In this document: positions 24,321 through 33,706 of the stretch, one piece after another
Layout: each line of letters begins with the position of its first letter
Position numbering within the stretch: the stretch's first letter is position 1
Source: Mucilaginibacter sp. OK098
GTDB taxonomy: Bacteria; Bacteroidota; Bacteroidia; Sphingobacteriales; Sphingobacteriaceae
Assembly: GCF_900142915.1 (NCBI RefSeq)
Contig: NZ_FRCM01000009.1
Coordinates: 124,001 to 188,000, forward strand
Direction: 5' to 3'
Length of the DNA: 64,000 nucleotides
Notes under the pieces: generated by a model
Database searches by the model: none
Told to the model about the DNA's origin: nothing
The model's input: the letters and a program-made list of their open reading frames with translations, nothing else
Program-made: the position numbers and the translations under genes

Positions 24321-27137
24321 ATGCCCAAAGACACCTCCATAAAATCCGTTTTAATTATTGGTTCAGGCCCTATTATTATAGGCCAGGCCTGCGAGTTTGA
24401 TTATGCCGGTTCGCAAGCCGCCCTCTCCTTAAAAGAAGAAGGGATAACCGTATCTATCATTAACAGCAACCCTGCTACCATAATGACAGACAAGGTTATA
24501 GCCGACCATGTTTACCTGTTGCCCCTAACCAGCGACAGCATTGAAAAGATCCTTAAAGAACAACAGATTGACGCCGTGCTGCCAACAATGGGCGGCCAAA
24601 CTGCGCTTAACCTTTGTATTGAGGTTGCCGAACGCGGCATCTGGGAAAAATACGGGGTAAAGATTGTAGGCGTTGATTTAGCCGCAATTGAAAAAACCGA
24701 AAACCGCGAGGCTTTCCGCCAGTTGATGGTTGATATTGGCGTAGGTGTTGCGACCTCGAAAATTGCCAACTCGTTTTTAGAAGGTAAAGAAGCTGCGCAG
24801 GAAATTGGTTTCCCGCTGGTTATTCGCCCAAGCTATACACTGGGTGGTAAAGGCGCCGGCTTTGTACATAAAAAAGAAGATTTTGATGCGGCGCTAAGTC
24901 GTGGTTTACAGGCATCGCCAACGCATGAGGTTTTGGTGGAGCAGGCCGTGTTGGGCTGGAAGGAATATGAGCTGGAATTGCTGCGTGATAGCAATGATAA
25001 TGTGATCATCATCTGTTCTATTGAGAACTTCGATCCGATGGGCATCCATACCGGCGACTCAATCACCGTTGCCCCGGCAATGACCCTGAGCGACCGATGC
25101 TATCAGGATATGCGTAACCAGGCCATCCGCATGATGCGCGCCATTGGTAACTTTGCCGGCGGCTGTAACGTACAGTTCTCGGTAAACCCCGCCGACGAGG
25201 CAATCATCGCCATAGAAATTAATCCGCGGGTATCACGTTCATCAGCCCTGGCATCAAAAGCTACAGGTTACCCTATCGCTAAAATAGCTGCAAAGCTGGC
25301 CATAGGTTACAACCTTGATGAAATAGAAAACCAGATCACCAAAACAACCTCGGCTTATTTTGAGCCAACGCTTGATTACGTGATCGTAAAGATCCCCCGC
25401 TGGAACTTTGATAAATTTAAAGGCGCTAACCGCGAGCTTGGCCTGCAGATGAAATCTGTTGGTGAGGTAATGGGCATAGGCCGCAGCTTTATTGAGGCTT
25501 TACAGAAGGCTTGTCAGAGTTTGGAGATCGGCCGCGCCGGTCTTGGTGCCGATGGCCGCCAGAGCCGCAACCTGGAAGAAATTATGCACAGCCTGGAGCA
25601 CCCAAGCTGGGATAGGTTGTTCCATATTTATGATGCGCTAAGCCTGGGTGTGCCGATTGAATCAGTAAGAAAAGCTACTAAAATTGACCGCTGGTTTTTA
25701 AACCAGATTGCCGATGTGGTGAATTTAGAGAACGAGCTTCGGAGATATTCATTAAATAACATCCCTGAAGAGTTTCTTTTCACCCTGAAACAAAAAGGAT
25801 TTTCGGATACCCAGATAGCTTATATATTGGGCAACGTAACCGAGGAAGATGTTTACCAGCGCCGCAAAGCATTGGGGATGCACCGGGTTTACAAAATGGT
25901 GGATACCTGCGCGGCTGAGTTCCCCGCAAAAACACCTTACTACTACTCAACCTACGAGGGCGAGAACGAATCCATCGCATCAGACAAGAAAAAGATAATT
26001 GTATTAGGCTCGGGCCCTAACCGCATAGGCCAGGGTATTGAGTTTGATTACAGCTGCGTGCATGGCTTGCTTGCCGCAAAAGAATCAGGCTTCGAAGCGA
26101 TCATGATCAACTGTAACCCTGAAACAGTATCAACCGACTTTAACATGGCCGACAAGCTATATTTTGAGCCGGTTTACTGGGAGCATGTGCGCGAGATCAT
26201 CGAGCTTGAAAAACCTTACGGGGTAATTGTTCAGCTTGGCGGACAAACAGCCTTAAAGATGGCTGAAAAAATGCATGAGCATGGCATCCGGATAATAGGC
26301 ACATCATTTAATAATATGGATATTGCCGAAGACCGCGGTCGTTTCAGCGATCTTTTAAAAGAGCTTGATATTCCATACCCTAAATATGGTGTTGCCGAAA
26401 GCGCTGAAGAAGCCATTGAAGTCGCACATGAGGTAGGTTACCCGGTACTGGTTCGCCCAAGCTATGTATTAGGCGGGCAGGGTATGAGCATTGTTATTAA
26501 TGATGAAGACCTTGAAAAAGCGGTGGTTGGTTTATTAAAGAATTTACCCGGCAACCGTGTGCTGATCGATCATTTCCTTGACCGTGCCGCCGAAGCAGAG
26601 TCTGACTCGATAAGCGATGGTGATGATGTGCACATTGTAGGTATTATGGAGCACATAGAACCCGCAGGCATCCACTCAGGCGATTCATTTGCCGTGCTGC
26701 CACCGTTCGACCTGTCAGACAATGTAATAGCCCAGATAGAAGAATACACCATTAAAATAGCAAACGCCCTTAATGTGATAGGTCTGCTTAACATCCAGTT
26801 TGCCGTTAAAAACGATAAGGTCTATGTGATAGAGGCTAACCCGCGTGCATCACGTACGGTACCGTTTATTGCAAAAGCATACGATGTGCCTTACATAAAC
26901 ATTGCCGCCAAAGTGATGCTGGGTGTAAATAAATTAAAAGACTTTACGATAGAACGCAAATTATGGGGTTATGCCATAAAAGAACCTGTGTTCTCCTTTG
27001 ATAAATTCCCGGAAGTAAATAAGGAGCTTGGCCCCGAAATGAAGTCAACCGGCGAGGCTATCCGTTTTATACCAAACCTGCAGGACCCCTACTTCAGGCA
27101 TCTGTATAAAGAAAAATCAATGTACTTAAGCAGATAG
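24321..27137 (+). CDS. carB: Carbamoyl-phosphate synthase large subunit, without C-terminal regulatory domain
   Basis: Makes carbamoyl phosphate from bicarbonate, ammonia and two ATP for pyrimidine and arginine synthesis. 938 residues with two ATP-grasp halves: the first begins IKSVLIIGSGPIIIGQACEFDYAG, the second begins near 557 with KKIIVLGSGPNRIGQGIEFDYS. Both show the RPSYxLGG loop and the INPRVSRSSALASKATGYP / ANPRASRTVPFIAKA metal-binding segments. The protein ends at LYKEKSMYLSR, right after the second synthetase half, so the MGS-like allosteric domain of the 1073-residue E. coli enzyme is absent. This shorter form is common in this part of the Bacteroidetes as far as I recall. No carA is adjacent. 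Confidence 0.95.
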   Translation: MPKDTSIKSVLIIGSGPIIIGQACEFDYAGSQAALSLKEEGITVSIINSNPATIMTDKVIADHVYLLPLTSDSIEKILKEQQIDAVLPTMGGQTALNLCIEVAERGIWEKYGVKIVGVDLAAIEKTENREAFRQLMVDIGVGVATSKIANSFLEGKEAAQEIGFPLVIRPSYTLGGKGAGFVHKKEDFDAALSRGLQASPTHEVLVEQAVLGWKEYELELLRDSNDNVIIICSIENFDPMGIHTGDSITVAPAMTLSDRCYQDMRNQAIRMMRAIGNFAGGCNVQFSVNPADEAIIAIEINPRVSRSSALASKATGYPIAKIAAKLAIGYNLDEIENQITKTTSAYFEPTLDYVIVKIPRWNFDKFKGANRELGLQMKSVGEVMGIGRSFIEALQKACQSLEIGRAGLGADGRQSRNLEEIMHSLEHPSWDRLFHIYDALSLGVPIESVRKATKIDRWFLNQIADVVNLENELRRYSLNNIPEEFLFTLKQKGFSDTQIAYILGNVTEEDVYQRRKALGMHRVYKMVDTCAAEFPAKTPYYYSTYEGENESIASDKKKIIVLGSGPNRIGQGIEFDYSCVHGLLAAKESGFEAIMINCNPETVSTDFNMADKLYFEPVYWEHVREIIELEKPYGVIVQLGGQTALKMAEKMHEHGIRIIGTSFNNMDIAEDRGRFSDLLKELDIPYPKYGVAESAEEAIEVAHEVGYPVLVRPSYVLGGQGMSIVINDEDLEKAVVGLLKNLPGNRVLIDHFLDRAAEAESDSISDGDDVHIVGIMEHIEPAGIHSGDSFAVLPPFDLSDNVIAQIEEYTIKIANALNVIGLLNIQFAVKNDKVYVIEANPRASRTVPFIAKAYDVPYINIAAKVMLGVNKLKDFTIERKLWGYAIKEPVFSFDKFPEVNKELGPEMKSTGEAIRFIPNLQDPYFRHLYKEKSMYLSR

Positions 27138-27194
27138 CAGCTTATTAAGCTATTCGATTAAAGTTTACCGGTGTTGTTTTGGCGCCGGTAAGCT

Positions 27195-27914
27195 ATGGTT
27201 TCATTTAGTGAATTAGTTTTGAAAGTTAACTCTAAAAATAACAACCCGGTCTTCAATTTAAACACTGTTGATCCGGAAGATATGGATGATGTGCTGAGGA
27301 AGATCCAGAATTCATTTGATATCAGGCTTGTAAATGAAGACCTCAGGGAGGTTAAAACATTTGGCAGCCTTTGCGATACCATAGTTGAAAAAGTGAAGCA
27401 TAAAAACGGGGATGGCTGCACCACACAGCAGGCGTTTTACAAGCTCAGGAATGCTATTAACGCCACAATTACTGCCGATAAGGAGCTGATAAAGCCGCAA
27501 ACCCGCTTGTCTGACATTTTCCCGAGGGATACCCGTTTACAGGTTATTGCCGAAATTGAAAAGGAAATGGGCTTTAAAATGAACCTGTTAAAACCAAAAG
27601 GGTCTGTGGTATTCGCATTTTCACTGATCCTGGGTGTATCAATCATCGGGTTGTTCTTTTACCCGGCAATAAGTGGCGTCGGCCTTATAATAGCTGCCGC
27701 GGGCTTAATCCTGGCCGGCAAGTTTGGTAAAGAAATGCCCGTAAAAACCTTGGGCGACCTTGCCGAAAAAATTGCCCGGGAACATTACCGTAACTGCCGC
27801 CGCACCGCATCAACCGTAAACCGTACTGAAGTTAACGAAAAGGTAAAAGCACTTTTTGTACATGATTTGTACCTTGAACCTTCCGTATTAACCCGGGACT
27901 CGAAGTTCAACTAA
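27195..27914 (+). CDS. Unknown membrane protein with a duplicated carrier-like motif
   Basis: 239 residues, no family recognised. Two similar segments are visible: residues about 36-62 (IQNSFDIRLVNEDLREVKTF, then GSLCDTIVEKV) and a second copy starting near 117 (IEKEMGFKMNLLKPKG). The second copy is interrupted by a hydrophobic hairpin (about 138-175, two membrane spans) before resuming as PVKTLGDLAEKIAREH. The helix pattern recalls acyl-carrier-protein-like four-helix folds, but no phosphopantetheine serine motif is present. A stem TTACCGG/CCGGTAA (27165-27191) ends 3 bp before the ATG and could limit initiation. Located 57 bp after carB on the same strand. Confidence 0.75.
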   Translation: MVSFSELVLKVNSKNNNPVFNLNTVDPEDMDDVLRKIQNSFDIRLVNEDLREVKTFGSLCDTIVEKVKHKNGDGCTTQQAFYKLRNAINATITADKELIKPQTRLSDIFPRDTRLQVIAEIEKEMGFKMNLLKPKGSVVFAFSLILGVSIIGLFFYPAISGVGLIIAAAGLILAGKFGKEMPVKTLGDLAEKIAREHYRNCRRTASTVNRTEVNEKVKALFVHDLYLEPSVLTRDSKFN

Positions 27915-28068
27915 CGACAAGTGCAGAGTATTTTAATAAGCATGTCATAGAGTAATAAATCTCTGTGACATGCCGGTTAACCCTCCTATTGATTTAGCTA
28001 TTTCTTAAAAACCTTTTACCCCATTCACCCTTCACCTTTCGCCTTTCAGCTTTCACCTTTCCCTCTCC

Positions 28069-28530
28069 TTATTCCACCATCAGCCCTTTTACCTCAAAAG
28101 TAAGTCTTCGTTTAGGATTCGTTTTAACAGCGTGCTGCTTTTTCCCGGAAGTGGTATCGCCTGCAAAGTGCTGCAAGTCATCGGCAATAAATTGTTTTTC
28201 AGCTATGCCTTCGGCAACTATACATTTACCTTTTAATGCGGCAGGGATGGTAATGTTATAAATTTTAAAATGGGCTGCTATAACTTTTCCATTACCTGCA
28301 TCAATGGTAAACCAGCCGCCCTTTTGTTTGGTAACATTTAATACCCGCCCCTTAACCGTTGTGCTGATCCGCGTTTTTTTACCCATAAAAGCTTCCAGCT
28401 TTGCAGCATCCAGCATAGCGCCGGTATCGGGCTTTGTGCCGTAGACCGTCCCATGGGGCAGCGGTGTTTGTTTTTGTGCGAATGCGGACAAGGAAAACAG
28501 CAGGCCAAAAAACAAGGATAATAATTTCAT
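28069..28530 (-). CDS. DUF4920 secreted protein
   Basis: 153 residues with a signal peptide (MKLLSLFFGLLFSLSAFAQ). The DUF4920 core is visible: ISTTVKGRVLNVTKQKGGWF, FTIDAGNGKVIAAHFKIYNI and a LKGKCIVAEGIAEK strand. This resembles an OB-fold domain found in periplasmic proteins of Bacteroidetes. Conserved but functionally unassigned. A phrase repeat of the 'cacctttcgcctttcagc' type lies immediately downstream (28022-28066). Confidence 0.82.
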   Translation of the reverse strand: MKLLSLFFGLLFSLSAFAQKQTPLPHGTVYGTKPDTGAMLDAAKLEAFMGKKTRISTTVKGRVLNVTKQKGGWFTIDAGNGKVIAAHFKIYNITIPAALKGKCIVAEGIAEKQFIADDLQHFAGDTTSGKKQHAVKTNPKRRLTFEVKGLMVE

Positions 28531-28797
28531 GATATTAATATTTTAGGGACTATGTGTACAACAATAAGAACGCAGGGTGGTTTTATAAAAAATGAGCTGT
28601 ATATCCAAAAATCGATAGCATGCTTGTTTCTCCATGGAAGAAGTAAATCGTGCAGTACGATTTAGGACAGATCTCCGTGTTAATATTTGTTAAATTTTCC
28701 CCCATTTATAATATGAATGATATAATTGCAGTTGATTAATAAAACAATTAGCGCAAGCTGCATGAATTAAACTTTACATCCTTATCTATTTATTTGC

Positions 28798-30198
28798 ATG
28801 AAAACCCCCTATTTCCGCAAAATCTTTTTGCCTGCACTATTTTTATCCCTTGTATTTTTAGCTAATAGCTGTAAAAAGAGCGATACCACCACTACTACTG
28901 CCGGAGCTGCACCAACTATTACCACCGCAGGGTTGATCATCAACCTAACATCAACAACGGCACAAAGCGGCGGAACAATTACCGACGAAGGCGGCAGTTC
29001 GCTAACGGCAAACGGTGTGTGCTACAGCGCAACCAATAAAACACCTACCATAACCGACAGCAAAACGACCGAAACGCTTAGCACCAGCGGCTCACTCCCC
29101 ATTATATTTACGAGTAACCTGTCGGGTTTAACGGCCGGCACTACTTATTATCTAAGGGCTTACGCCAGTAACAGCAACGGCACGGCATATGGCAGCGTTG
29201 TGCAGTTTACCACAAGCACAGGCCTTAGCGGCATAGTAACCGCAGTAAGCACGCTGGCAGGCAACGGAACAGCCGGCTATGCTGATGCCTCCGGTTTAAG
29301 CGCCCAGTTCAATAACCCGCAGGGCATTACGGTTGATGCATCCGGGAAAATTTATTTGTCTGATTCCTACAATAACCGCATCCGCACAGTTACCGCCGCA
29401 GGTTTGGCAAGTACCCTTGCAGGCAACGGAACAATTGGTTATAATGAAGGCAGTGCCTTAAGCGCTGAATTTTATGGCCCTAACGGGATAGCGGTTGACG
29501 GACAGGGAAATGTTTATATAGCTGATTTGGGAAACAATGTTATCCGCAAGATCACCGCGGGAGGTATAGTGAGCACTTTTGCAGGTAACGGCACTGCCGG
29601 ATTTGTAAACGGCACGGGTACATCAAGCGAGTTTAACAACCCTGCAGGCATTGCTATTGATGCATCAGGAAATATCTATGTGGCCGACCATGGCAATAAC
29701 GCTATCCGCAAAATTACTTCGGCAGGCGTGGTAACCACCCTTGCCGGCTTTAAAACGGGAGGGTATATAAACGCTACAGGAACAGCAGCCGCATTTGATA
29801 ACCCGAATGGCGTGGCTGTAGACGCTACAGGCAACGTTTATGTGGCCGACCAGGGAAATTCTGCCATCCGAAAAATCACTTCGGCAGGCGTGGTAACAAC
29901 CATAGCCGGTGGGCCAACACAAACCGACCTGATCAATTACCCGGCAGGCATAGCGCTTGATGCGCAGGGCAATATTTACATTGCTGATGAAGGTGGCCGC
30001 ATAATGGAATGTACCACCACCAACGTGCTGTATATTTTAGCAGGAAGCTTAAATACGCCCGGATTTGTAAATGGGGCAGGTACAGCGGCCTTGTTCAATA
30101 ACCCGCAGGCAATAACCGTTGACGCATCAGGAAATATTTACGTTGCCGACCAGGGTAATAATTGTATCCGTAAGCTAACGGTTGTGAAAACACCGTAA
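28798..30198 (+). CDS. NHL-repeat beta-propeller lipoprotein with FN3-like domain
   Basis: 466 residues. A lipobox (LANSC, Cys25) indicates a surface or periplasmic lipoprotein. A fibronectin-III-like domain (about 40-140; GLTAGTTYYLRAYASNSNG) precedes about six NHL repeats, each with an STLAGNGTAGYADA-type strand, FNNPQGITVDASGKIY and DSYNNRIRTV pattern, which should close into a six-bladed propeller. Such proteins bind ligands or polysaccharides; no catalytic residues are evident. Repeats are highly regular at DNA level as well. Followed by a clear terminator. Confidence 0.88.
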   Translation: MKTPYFRKIFLPALFLSLVFLANSCKKSDTTTTTAGAAPTITTAGLIINLTSTTAQSGGTITDEGGSSLTANGVCYSATNKTPTITDSKTTETLSTSGSLPIIFTSNLSGLTAGTTYYLRAYASNSNGTAYGSVVQFTTSTGLSGIVTAVSTLAGNGTAGYADASGLSAQFNNPQGITVDASGKIYLSDSYNNRIRTVTAAGLASTLAGNGTIGYNEGSALSAEFYGPNGIAVDGQGNVYIADLGNNVIRKITAGGIVSTFAGNGTAGFVNGTGTSSEFNNPAGIAIDASGNIYVADHGNNAIRKITSAGVVTTLAGFKTGGYINATGTAAAFDNPNGVAVDATGNVYVADQGNSAIRKITSAGVVTTIAGGPTQTDLINYPAGIALDAQGNIYIADEGGRIMECTTTNVLYILAGSLNTPGFVNGAGTAALFNNPQAITVDASGNIYVADQGNNCIRKLTVVKTP

Positions 30199-30211
30199 CA
30201 GAGGTGAAAGC

Positions 30212-30253
30212 AAAAAGACCAAAGCAGAAAGCTTTTTAAGCTTTGGTCTTTTT
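30212..30253 (+). terminator. Rho-independent terminator of the NHL lipoprotein gene
   Basis: AAAAAGACCAAAGC (30212-30225) pairs perfectly with GCTTTGGTCTTTTT (30240-30253), ending in a T-run. A second, partial copy of this region (GGCTTTTTAAGCTTTGGTCT) follows at 30288-30307, so the terminator has been duplicated in tandem. Confidence 0.85.
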
Positions 30254-30357
30254 GTTTCATACAGTAAGAGAGATGTGAAAGCAGGGGCTTTTTAAGCTTT
30301 GGTCTTTCAGCTTCACACCGTAAGAGAGGAAGTTTTTAAAACTTCGTAATTCTTTCT

Positions 30358-30906
30358 TCAGAAATTTATAGTTAATGATAGCTGGTGAATATAAACGCTG
30401 CCCGTTTGTTGACGAGTCTGTTGCTTATAAACTCCGTCGCTTAACAAATAATGCCAGGTTTCTTTTGTATCCGGATCAATAATAATATACTCCGCAACGC
30501 CATTGCGTTCATATAGTTCCAGCTTTCTTTTTTTATCGTGCTGGATATTTGTTGATAAAATCTCAATAAGCAGATTAGGCGCGCCATAGATGCCTTTTCT
30601 TTGGATCATAGAAGACTTTTCGGCGCTGATGAAAATAATATCCGGTTCAACTACACTCTGCTCACTATCAAGATAAACATCACATGGGGCTACAAAAACT
30701 TCGCCTATTGGTTTTTTGTTAATTAATGATTTAATTTCAAAAGTTATATTAAGTAATATCCTTTGATGATCGGTTGTAGGTGAGGGCGACATATATAATA
30801 CATTATCAATTACTTCGCACAAAGTTCCCTCAGGGAGCATATTGAATACTTCCATCGCTGTACGAGGTATGTCGAGTACGTTTTTCATATCAATACTAAT
30901 ATACAA
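30358..30906 (-). CDS. Uma2-family (DUF820) restriction-endonuclease-like protein
   Basis: 182 residues with the PD-(D/E)XK-like Uma2 fold: VVEPDIIFI (Asp), LLIEILST (Glu) and a downstream Lys in DKKRKLELYERNGVAEYIIID. The N-terminal MLPEGTLCEVIDNVLYMSPSPT is the usual Uma2 entry. Very widespread family of unknown biological role, expanded in cyanobacteria and Bacteroidetes. The ATG at 30888 (MKNVLDIP) is an alternative start. It is a single gene with no partner. Confidence 0.88.
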   Translation of the reverse strand: MYISIDMKNVLDIPRTAMEVFNMLPEGTLCEVIDNVLYMSPSPTTDHQRILLNITFEIKSLINKKPIGEVFVAPCDVYLDSEQSVVEPDIIFISAEKSSMIQRKGIYGAPNLLIEILSTNIQHDKKRKLELYERNGVAEYIIIDPDTKETWHYLLSDGVYKQQTRQQTGSVYIHQLSLTINF

Positions 30907-30976
30907 TTAACTATATTAATAGCAAAAAGTTAGCCTAAAAATAAGTTTGACCGTTCTAACCTTTCATCCTTTATCT

Positions 30977-31525
30977 TTAACCTTTCAGCTTAGCCAGCGC
31001 ATAAAACAGCCCGGTGCAATGCAGTGCCTGGGCTATTTTATTATCGGCCAGCAGCTGCTTAACTTCATCAATGGTAAAGGTTTCAACAATAAGGTCTTCA
31101 TGTTCGTCAAATTGCTGGTCCTGCACTTTTTTGCCGCCGCGGGCAAGGTAGCACGATGTTTGGTTGTTGGCGGTTGATGGATTGGCATATACGGTGCACA
31201 GCAGCTCAAAATCATCAAACTGGTAACCGGTTTCTTCCAGCAATTCACGGCGCAAGGCGGTTACGTCAGATTCTCCCTCTTCAATTACCCCTCCAGGGAT
31301 TTCGAGCGAAACAATGCCGGCGGCATGGCGGTACTGGTGTACCATTAAGATCTTATTGTCGTCAGTAAGGGCAACGGCATTTACCCAGTTAGGATATTCT
31401 AAAACGTAATAATCTTCAACAATACGGCCGTCGGGCATTTCACAACGGTCTGATCGCAGTGTGGCCCAGGGGCCTTTATGGATATAGTGGGATGAAAGTT
31501 TTTTCCAGGTAAGTTGATGGTTCAT
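30977..31525 (-). CDS. NUDIX hydrolase, ADP-ribose pyrophosphatase-like
   Basis: 182 residues. The Nudix box is complete: GGVIEEGESDVTALRRELLE followed by ETGY, in the order GX5EX7REUXEEXGU. The preceding YRHAAGIVSLEIPGG is typical of the ADP-ribose/ADP-sugar pyrophosphatase subgroup. Cytosolic; no operon partner. Downstream is a short 'cctttcatcctttatc' phrase repeat, and upstream is a 'gttcattgttcattg' repeat. Confidence 0.92.
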   Translation of the reverse strand: MNHQLTWKKLSSHYIHKGPWATLRSDRCEMPDGRIVEDYYVLEYPNWVNAVALTDDNKILMVHQYRHAAGIVSLEIPGGVIEEGESDVTALRRELLEETGYQFDDFELLCTVYANPSTANNQTSCYLARGGKKVQDQQFDEHEDLIVETFTIDEVKQLLADNKIAQALHCTGLFYALAKLKG

Positions 31526-31743
31526 TGTTCATTGTTCATTGTAGAACGGGGCGAATGTAAGAAATAGCCCCTTTAGTTCATAGCAATTGGTTCATAGTTC
31601 ATGGCCGGAAAGGGTATCGTGATTAGTTCATGGTTGATAGCCGAAGGAAAAGTGCAGCTACCTTGATCTATGAGCCATCAACCATGAACCCTTCCGCAAC
31701 CGCAGCTACTATGATCCATGAACCATCAACTATGAACCCTTCT
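31526..31743. repeat. Phrase repeats of the 'gaaccatcaactatgaac' family
   Basis: Runs of varied words such as GGTTCATTGTTCATTGTTC (near 31521-31539), GGTTCATAGTTCATGG (31586-31602) and ATGAACCATCAACTATGAAC (31718-31737) fill most of the gap between the NUDIX and TPM genes. No other signal is seen. Confidence 0.6.
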
Positions 31744-32547
31744 TCACCAACTCCCGCTTGATCCGCCGCCGCCAAAATCGCCGCCGCCAAATCCGCCGAA
31801 ACCACCACCGCTGTCGCCGCCCGATGAACCGCCGCCAAAGCCCCCGCCACCATCAGAGAAACCACCCCATCCGCCGCTGCCCCGGCCAAGCATAGCGCCG
31901 CCAAGGAACCACCAGAACGGACTTGCACCGCCACGGCCACCAATAATGTGCCCGCCACCACCACCGCGCCTGCTGAATACGATAATGAGGATCACCACCA
32001 CAATAATTACAATAAACCCAATGGGGCTGCCATCATCACTGGTTTGTTTAGGCTTTTTACTTGCCTTATACTCGCCCTTCATGTATTGCATCAGCTTGGA
32101 GGTACCGTCATCAAGTCCGCCATAATAATCGCCTTGCTTAAAGCGCGGGGTAATATCGTTTTCAATTATTTGGTGTGTAGTAATATCCGGTACAGCGCCT
32201 TCAGCGCCATAACCTGTTGATATGGCTACCTTACGGTCGCCTATAGCCACCAGCACCAGGATGCCGTTATTTTTGCCCTTTTCGCCAATGCCCCATGCCC
32301 GGCCAAGTTTCTGACCAAACTCATTAATATCATAAGCACCAACTGATTTAATAATAACAATGGCAATCTGGGTTGATGTAGAATCATTAAACTGTGCCAG
32401 CTTGGCTTCCAGAAGGCCCCTTTGCTCATCAGTAAGCGTTTGGGTATAGTCGGTAACCAACGTGGTTGATTTTGCCGGCAGCTCCTGTCCAAAGGCTATA
32501 AAGCCCATCAGCAGCAGGTTAATAAATAAAATGAGTTTTTTTAACAT
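31744..32547 (-). CDS. TPM-domain membrane protein with Gly-rich tail (YgcG-like)
   Basis: 267 residues from the ATG at 32547, which gives a good signal peptide (MLKKLILFINLLLMGFIAFG); the ATG at 32568 lies in the overlap with the upstream gene. A TPM domain (about 30-160; YTQTLTDEQRGLLEAKLAQF, TGYGAEGAVPD) faces the periplasm. One membrane span follows (IGFIVIIVVVILIIVFS), then a very Gly/Ser-rich C-terminus ending GGGGSSGSW. Last gene of a LemA-TPM-TPM operon; such sets are linked to envelope stress and membrane-complex (e.g. photosystem) repair in other organisms, but the function here is unknown. Confidence 0.88.
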   Translation of the reverse strand: MLKKLILFINLLLMGFIAFGQELPAKSTTLVTDYTQTLTDEQRGLLEAKLAQFNDSTSTQIAIVIIKSVGAYDINEFGQKLGRAWGIGEKGKNNGILVLVAIGDRKVAISTGYGAEGAVPDITTHQIIENDITPRFKQGDYYGGLDDGTSKLMQYMKGEYKASKKPKQTSDDGSPIGFIVIIVVVILIIVFSRRGGGGGHIIGGRGGASPFWWFLGGAMLGRGSGGWGGFSDGGGGFGGGSSGGDSGGGFGGFGGGDFGGGGSSGSW

Positions 32548-32557
32548 GGGTTTATGT

Positions 32558-32992
32558 TTATTCGCCATCCATAAAGGCTACATCGTCTGATAGTTCATTA
32601 TTGCTGTCGGCCAGGTGCGGAAAGAATTTTTGCAGATGCCCGCCGGATATTTCAAGCCCGGTAACAATGCCGTCAACCAGGTTGCCATACTTAAAATTTT
32701 CCAGCATCTTTTCTTTGGTATCGTCCCAAAAGTTAGCGGGCACCACTTTATTTATACCGGCATCGCCAATAATGGCAAACTTACGGTCTACAGTGGCCAC
32801 ATAAATAAGCACGCCGTTACGCAGCTTGGTTTTATGCATGTCAAGCTGGTGAAAGTATTTGGCAGCACGGTCAAGCACATCTTCACTGCAGGTTTTCTCA
32901 ATACAAACGCGGATCTGCCCCGAAGTATGCTTCTCGGCATTTTCAATTGCGGTGCGGATGCGTTGCTGCTCCTCTTCGGTAAATACTGCCAT
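32558..32992 (-). CDS. TPM-domain protein
   Basis: 144 residues, one TPM domain (FTEEEQQRIRTAIENAEKHT, IRVCIEKTCSEDVLDRA, VATVDRKFAIIGDAGINKVV), without a signal peptide or membrane span. Its stop overlaps the upstream side of the larger TPM gene. With LemA upstream it forms a three-gene set on the minus strand. Presumably cytosolic or peripheral. Confidence 0.87.
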   Translation of the reverse strand: MAVFTEEEQQRIRTAIENAEKHTSGQIRVCIEKTCSEDVLDRAAKYFHQLDMHKTKLRNGVLIYVATVDRKFAIIGDAGINKVVPANFWDDTKEKMLENFKYGNLVDGIVTGLEISGGHLQKFFPHLADSNNELSDDVAFMDGE

Positions 32993-33000
32993 ACTGTTTA

Positions 33001-33120
33001 TGATTACACTGATTTTTTGAGAATGATTACACCGATATAGTAATATGATTACACTGGTTTTAGGATGATTACACTGATTTACGCAATCGGTGTAATCATT
33101 TCCCTGATCGGTGTAATCAC
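33001..33120. repeat. Repeats of the 'cggtgtaatcat' phrase family
   Basis: Five to six variants of GATTACACTGATTT occur in one orientation (33003-33080) and TCGGTGTAATCAT in the other (33087-33119), so the gap between LemA and TPM can fold on itself. It does not encode protein. Confidence 0.7.
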
Positions 33121-33127
33121 AAAATCA

Positions 33128-33706
33128 TTAAAAAGCTACTTTAGGCGCCTTATCTGCTCCGGCTTCTGCGGTAAAGCTTCCCTTTTCGTTAAAGCCGAAT
33201 AGTTTGGCAGTTATAACAGCCGGGAATGAACGGATAGACGTGTTGTAATCCTGTACGGCGCTGTTAAAATCAAGCCGGGCAACGTTTATCCGGTTCTCTG
33301 TACCTTCCAGCTGGGTTTGCAGCCCTATAAAGTTTTCGTTTGATTTTAAGGTTGGGTAGTTTTCCGATGCAACCAGCAAGCGGCCCAAAGCCTGGCTTAA
33401 CTGTCCCTGTGCGGCCTGGTATTTCTGAATAGTTTCAGGGTTCAGCTTTGAAGCGTCAACCTGTATGGAGGTAGCCTTTGCGCGGGCCTCGGTAACATCA
33501 ACCAATGTGCTTTTCTCAAAGTTGGCAGCGCCCTTTACGGTAGCAACCAGGTTAGGGATCAGATCGCTGCGGCGTTGGTATTGCGATTGTACATTACCCC
33601 ATTTTGCCTTTACAACTTCGTCTTTGGTTACCATGCCGTTATAACTGCATGACCCAACCAAACAGATCACAATAATGATCCCTAATACTATTAATAAATT
33701 CTTCAT
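33128..33706 (-). CDS. LemA family protein
   Basis: 192 residues. N-terminal hydrophobic anchor (LLIVLGIIIVICLVGSC), then the alpha-helical LemA domain with VKAKWGNVQSQYQRRSDLIP and NLVATVKG, and LLVASENYPTLKSNENF. Cys20 in VGSC could be lipidated. First gene of the operon with two TPM proteins. Function of LemA proteins is not established. Confidence 0.93.
   Translation of the reverse strand: MKNLLIVLGIIIVICLVGSCSYNGMVTKDEVVKAKWGNVQSQYQRRSDLIPNLVATVKGAANFEKSTLVDVTEARAKATSIQVDASKLNPETIQKYQAAQGQLSQALGRLLVASENYPTLKSNENFIGLQTQLEGTENRINVARLDFNSAVQDYNTSIRSFPAVITAKLFGFNEKGSFTAEAGADKAPKVAF

Noticed and set aside
31668..31964. 98-codon minus-strand Ala/Val-rich ORF
   Set aside because: An alternative frame of the Gly-rich tail of the TPM protein plus a phrase repeat.
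33001..33120. Possible CRISPR-like array (regular 'gattacactg' units)
   Set aside because: Units vary in sequence and orientation, spacers are only a few bases, and no cas genes are present.
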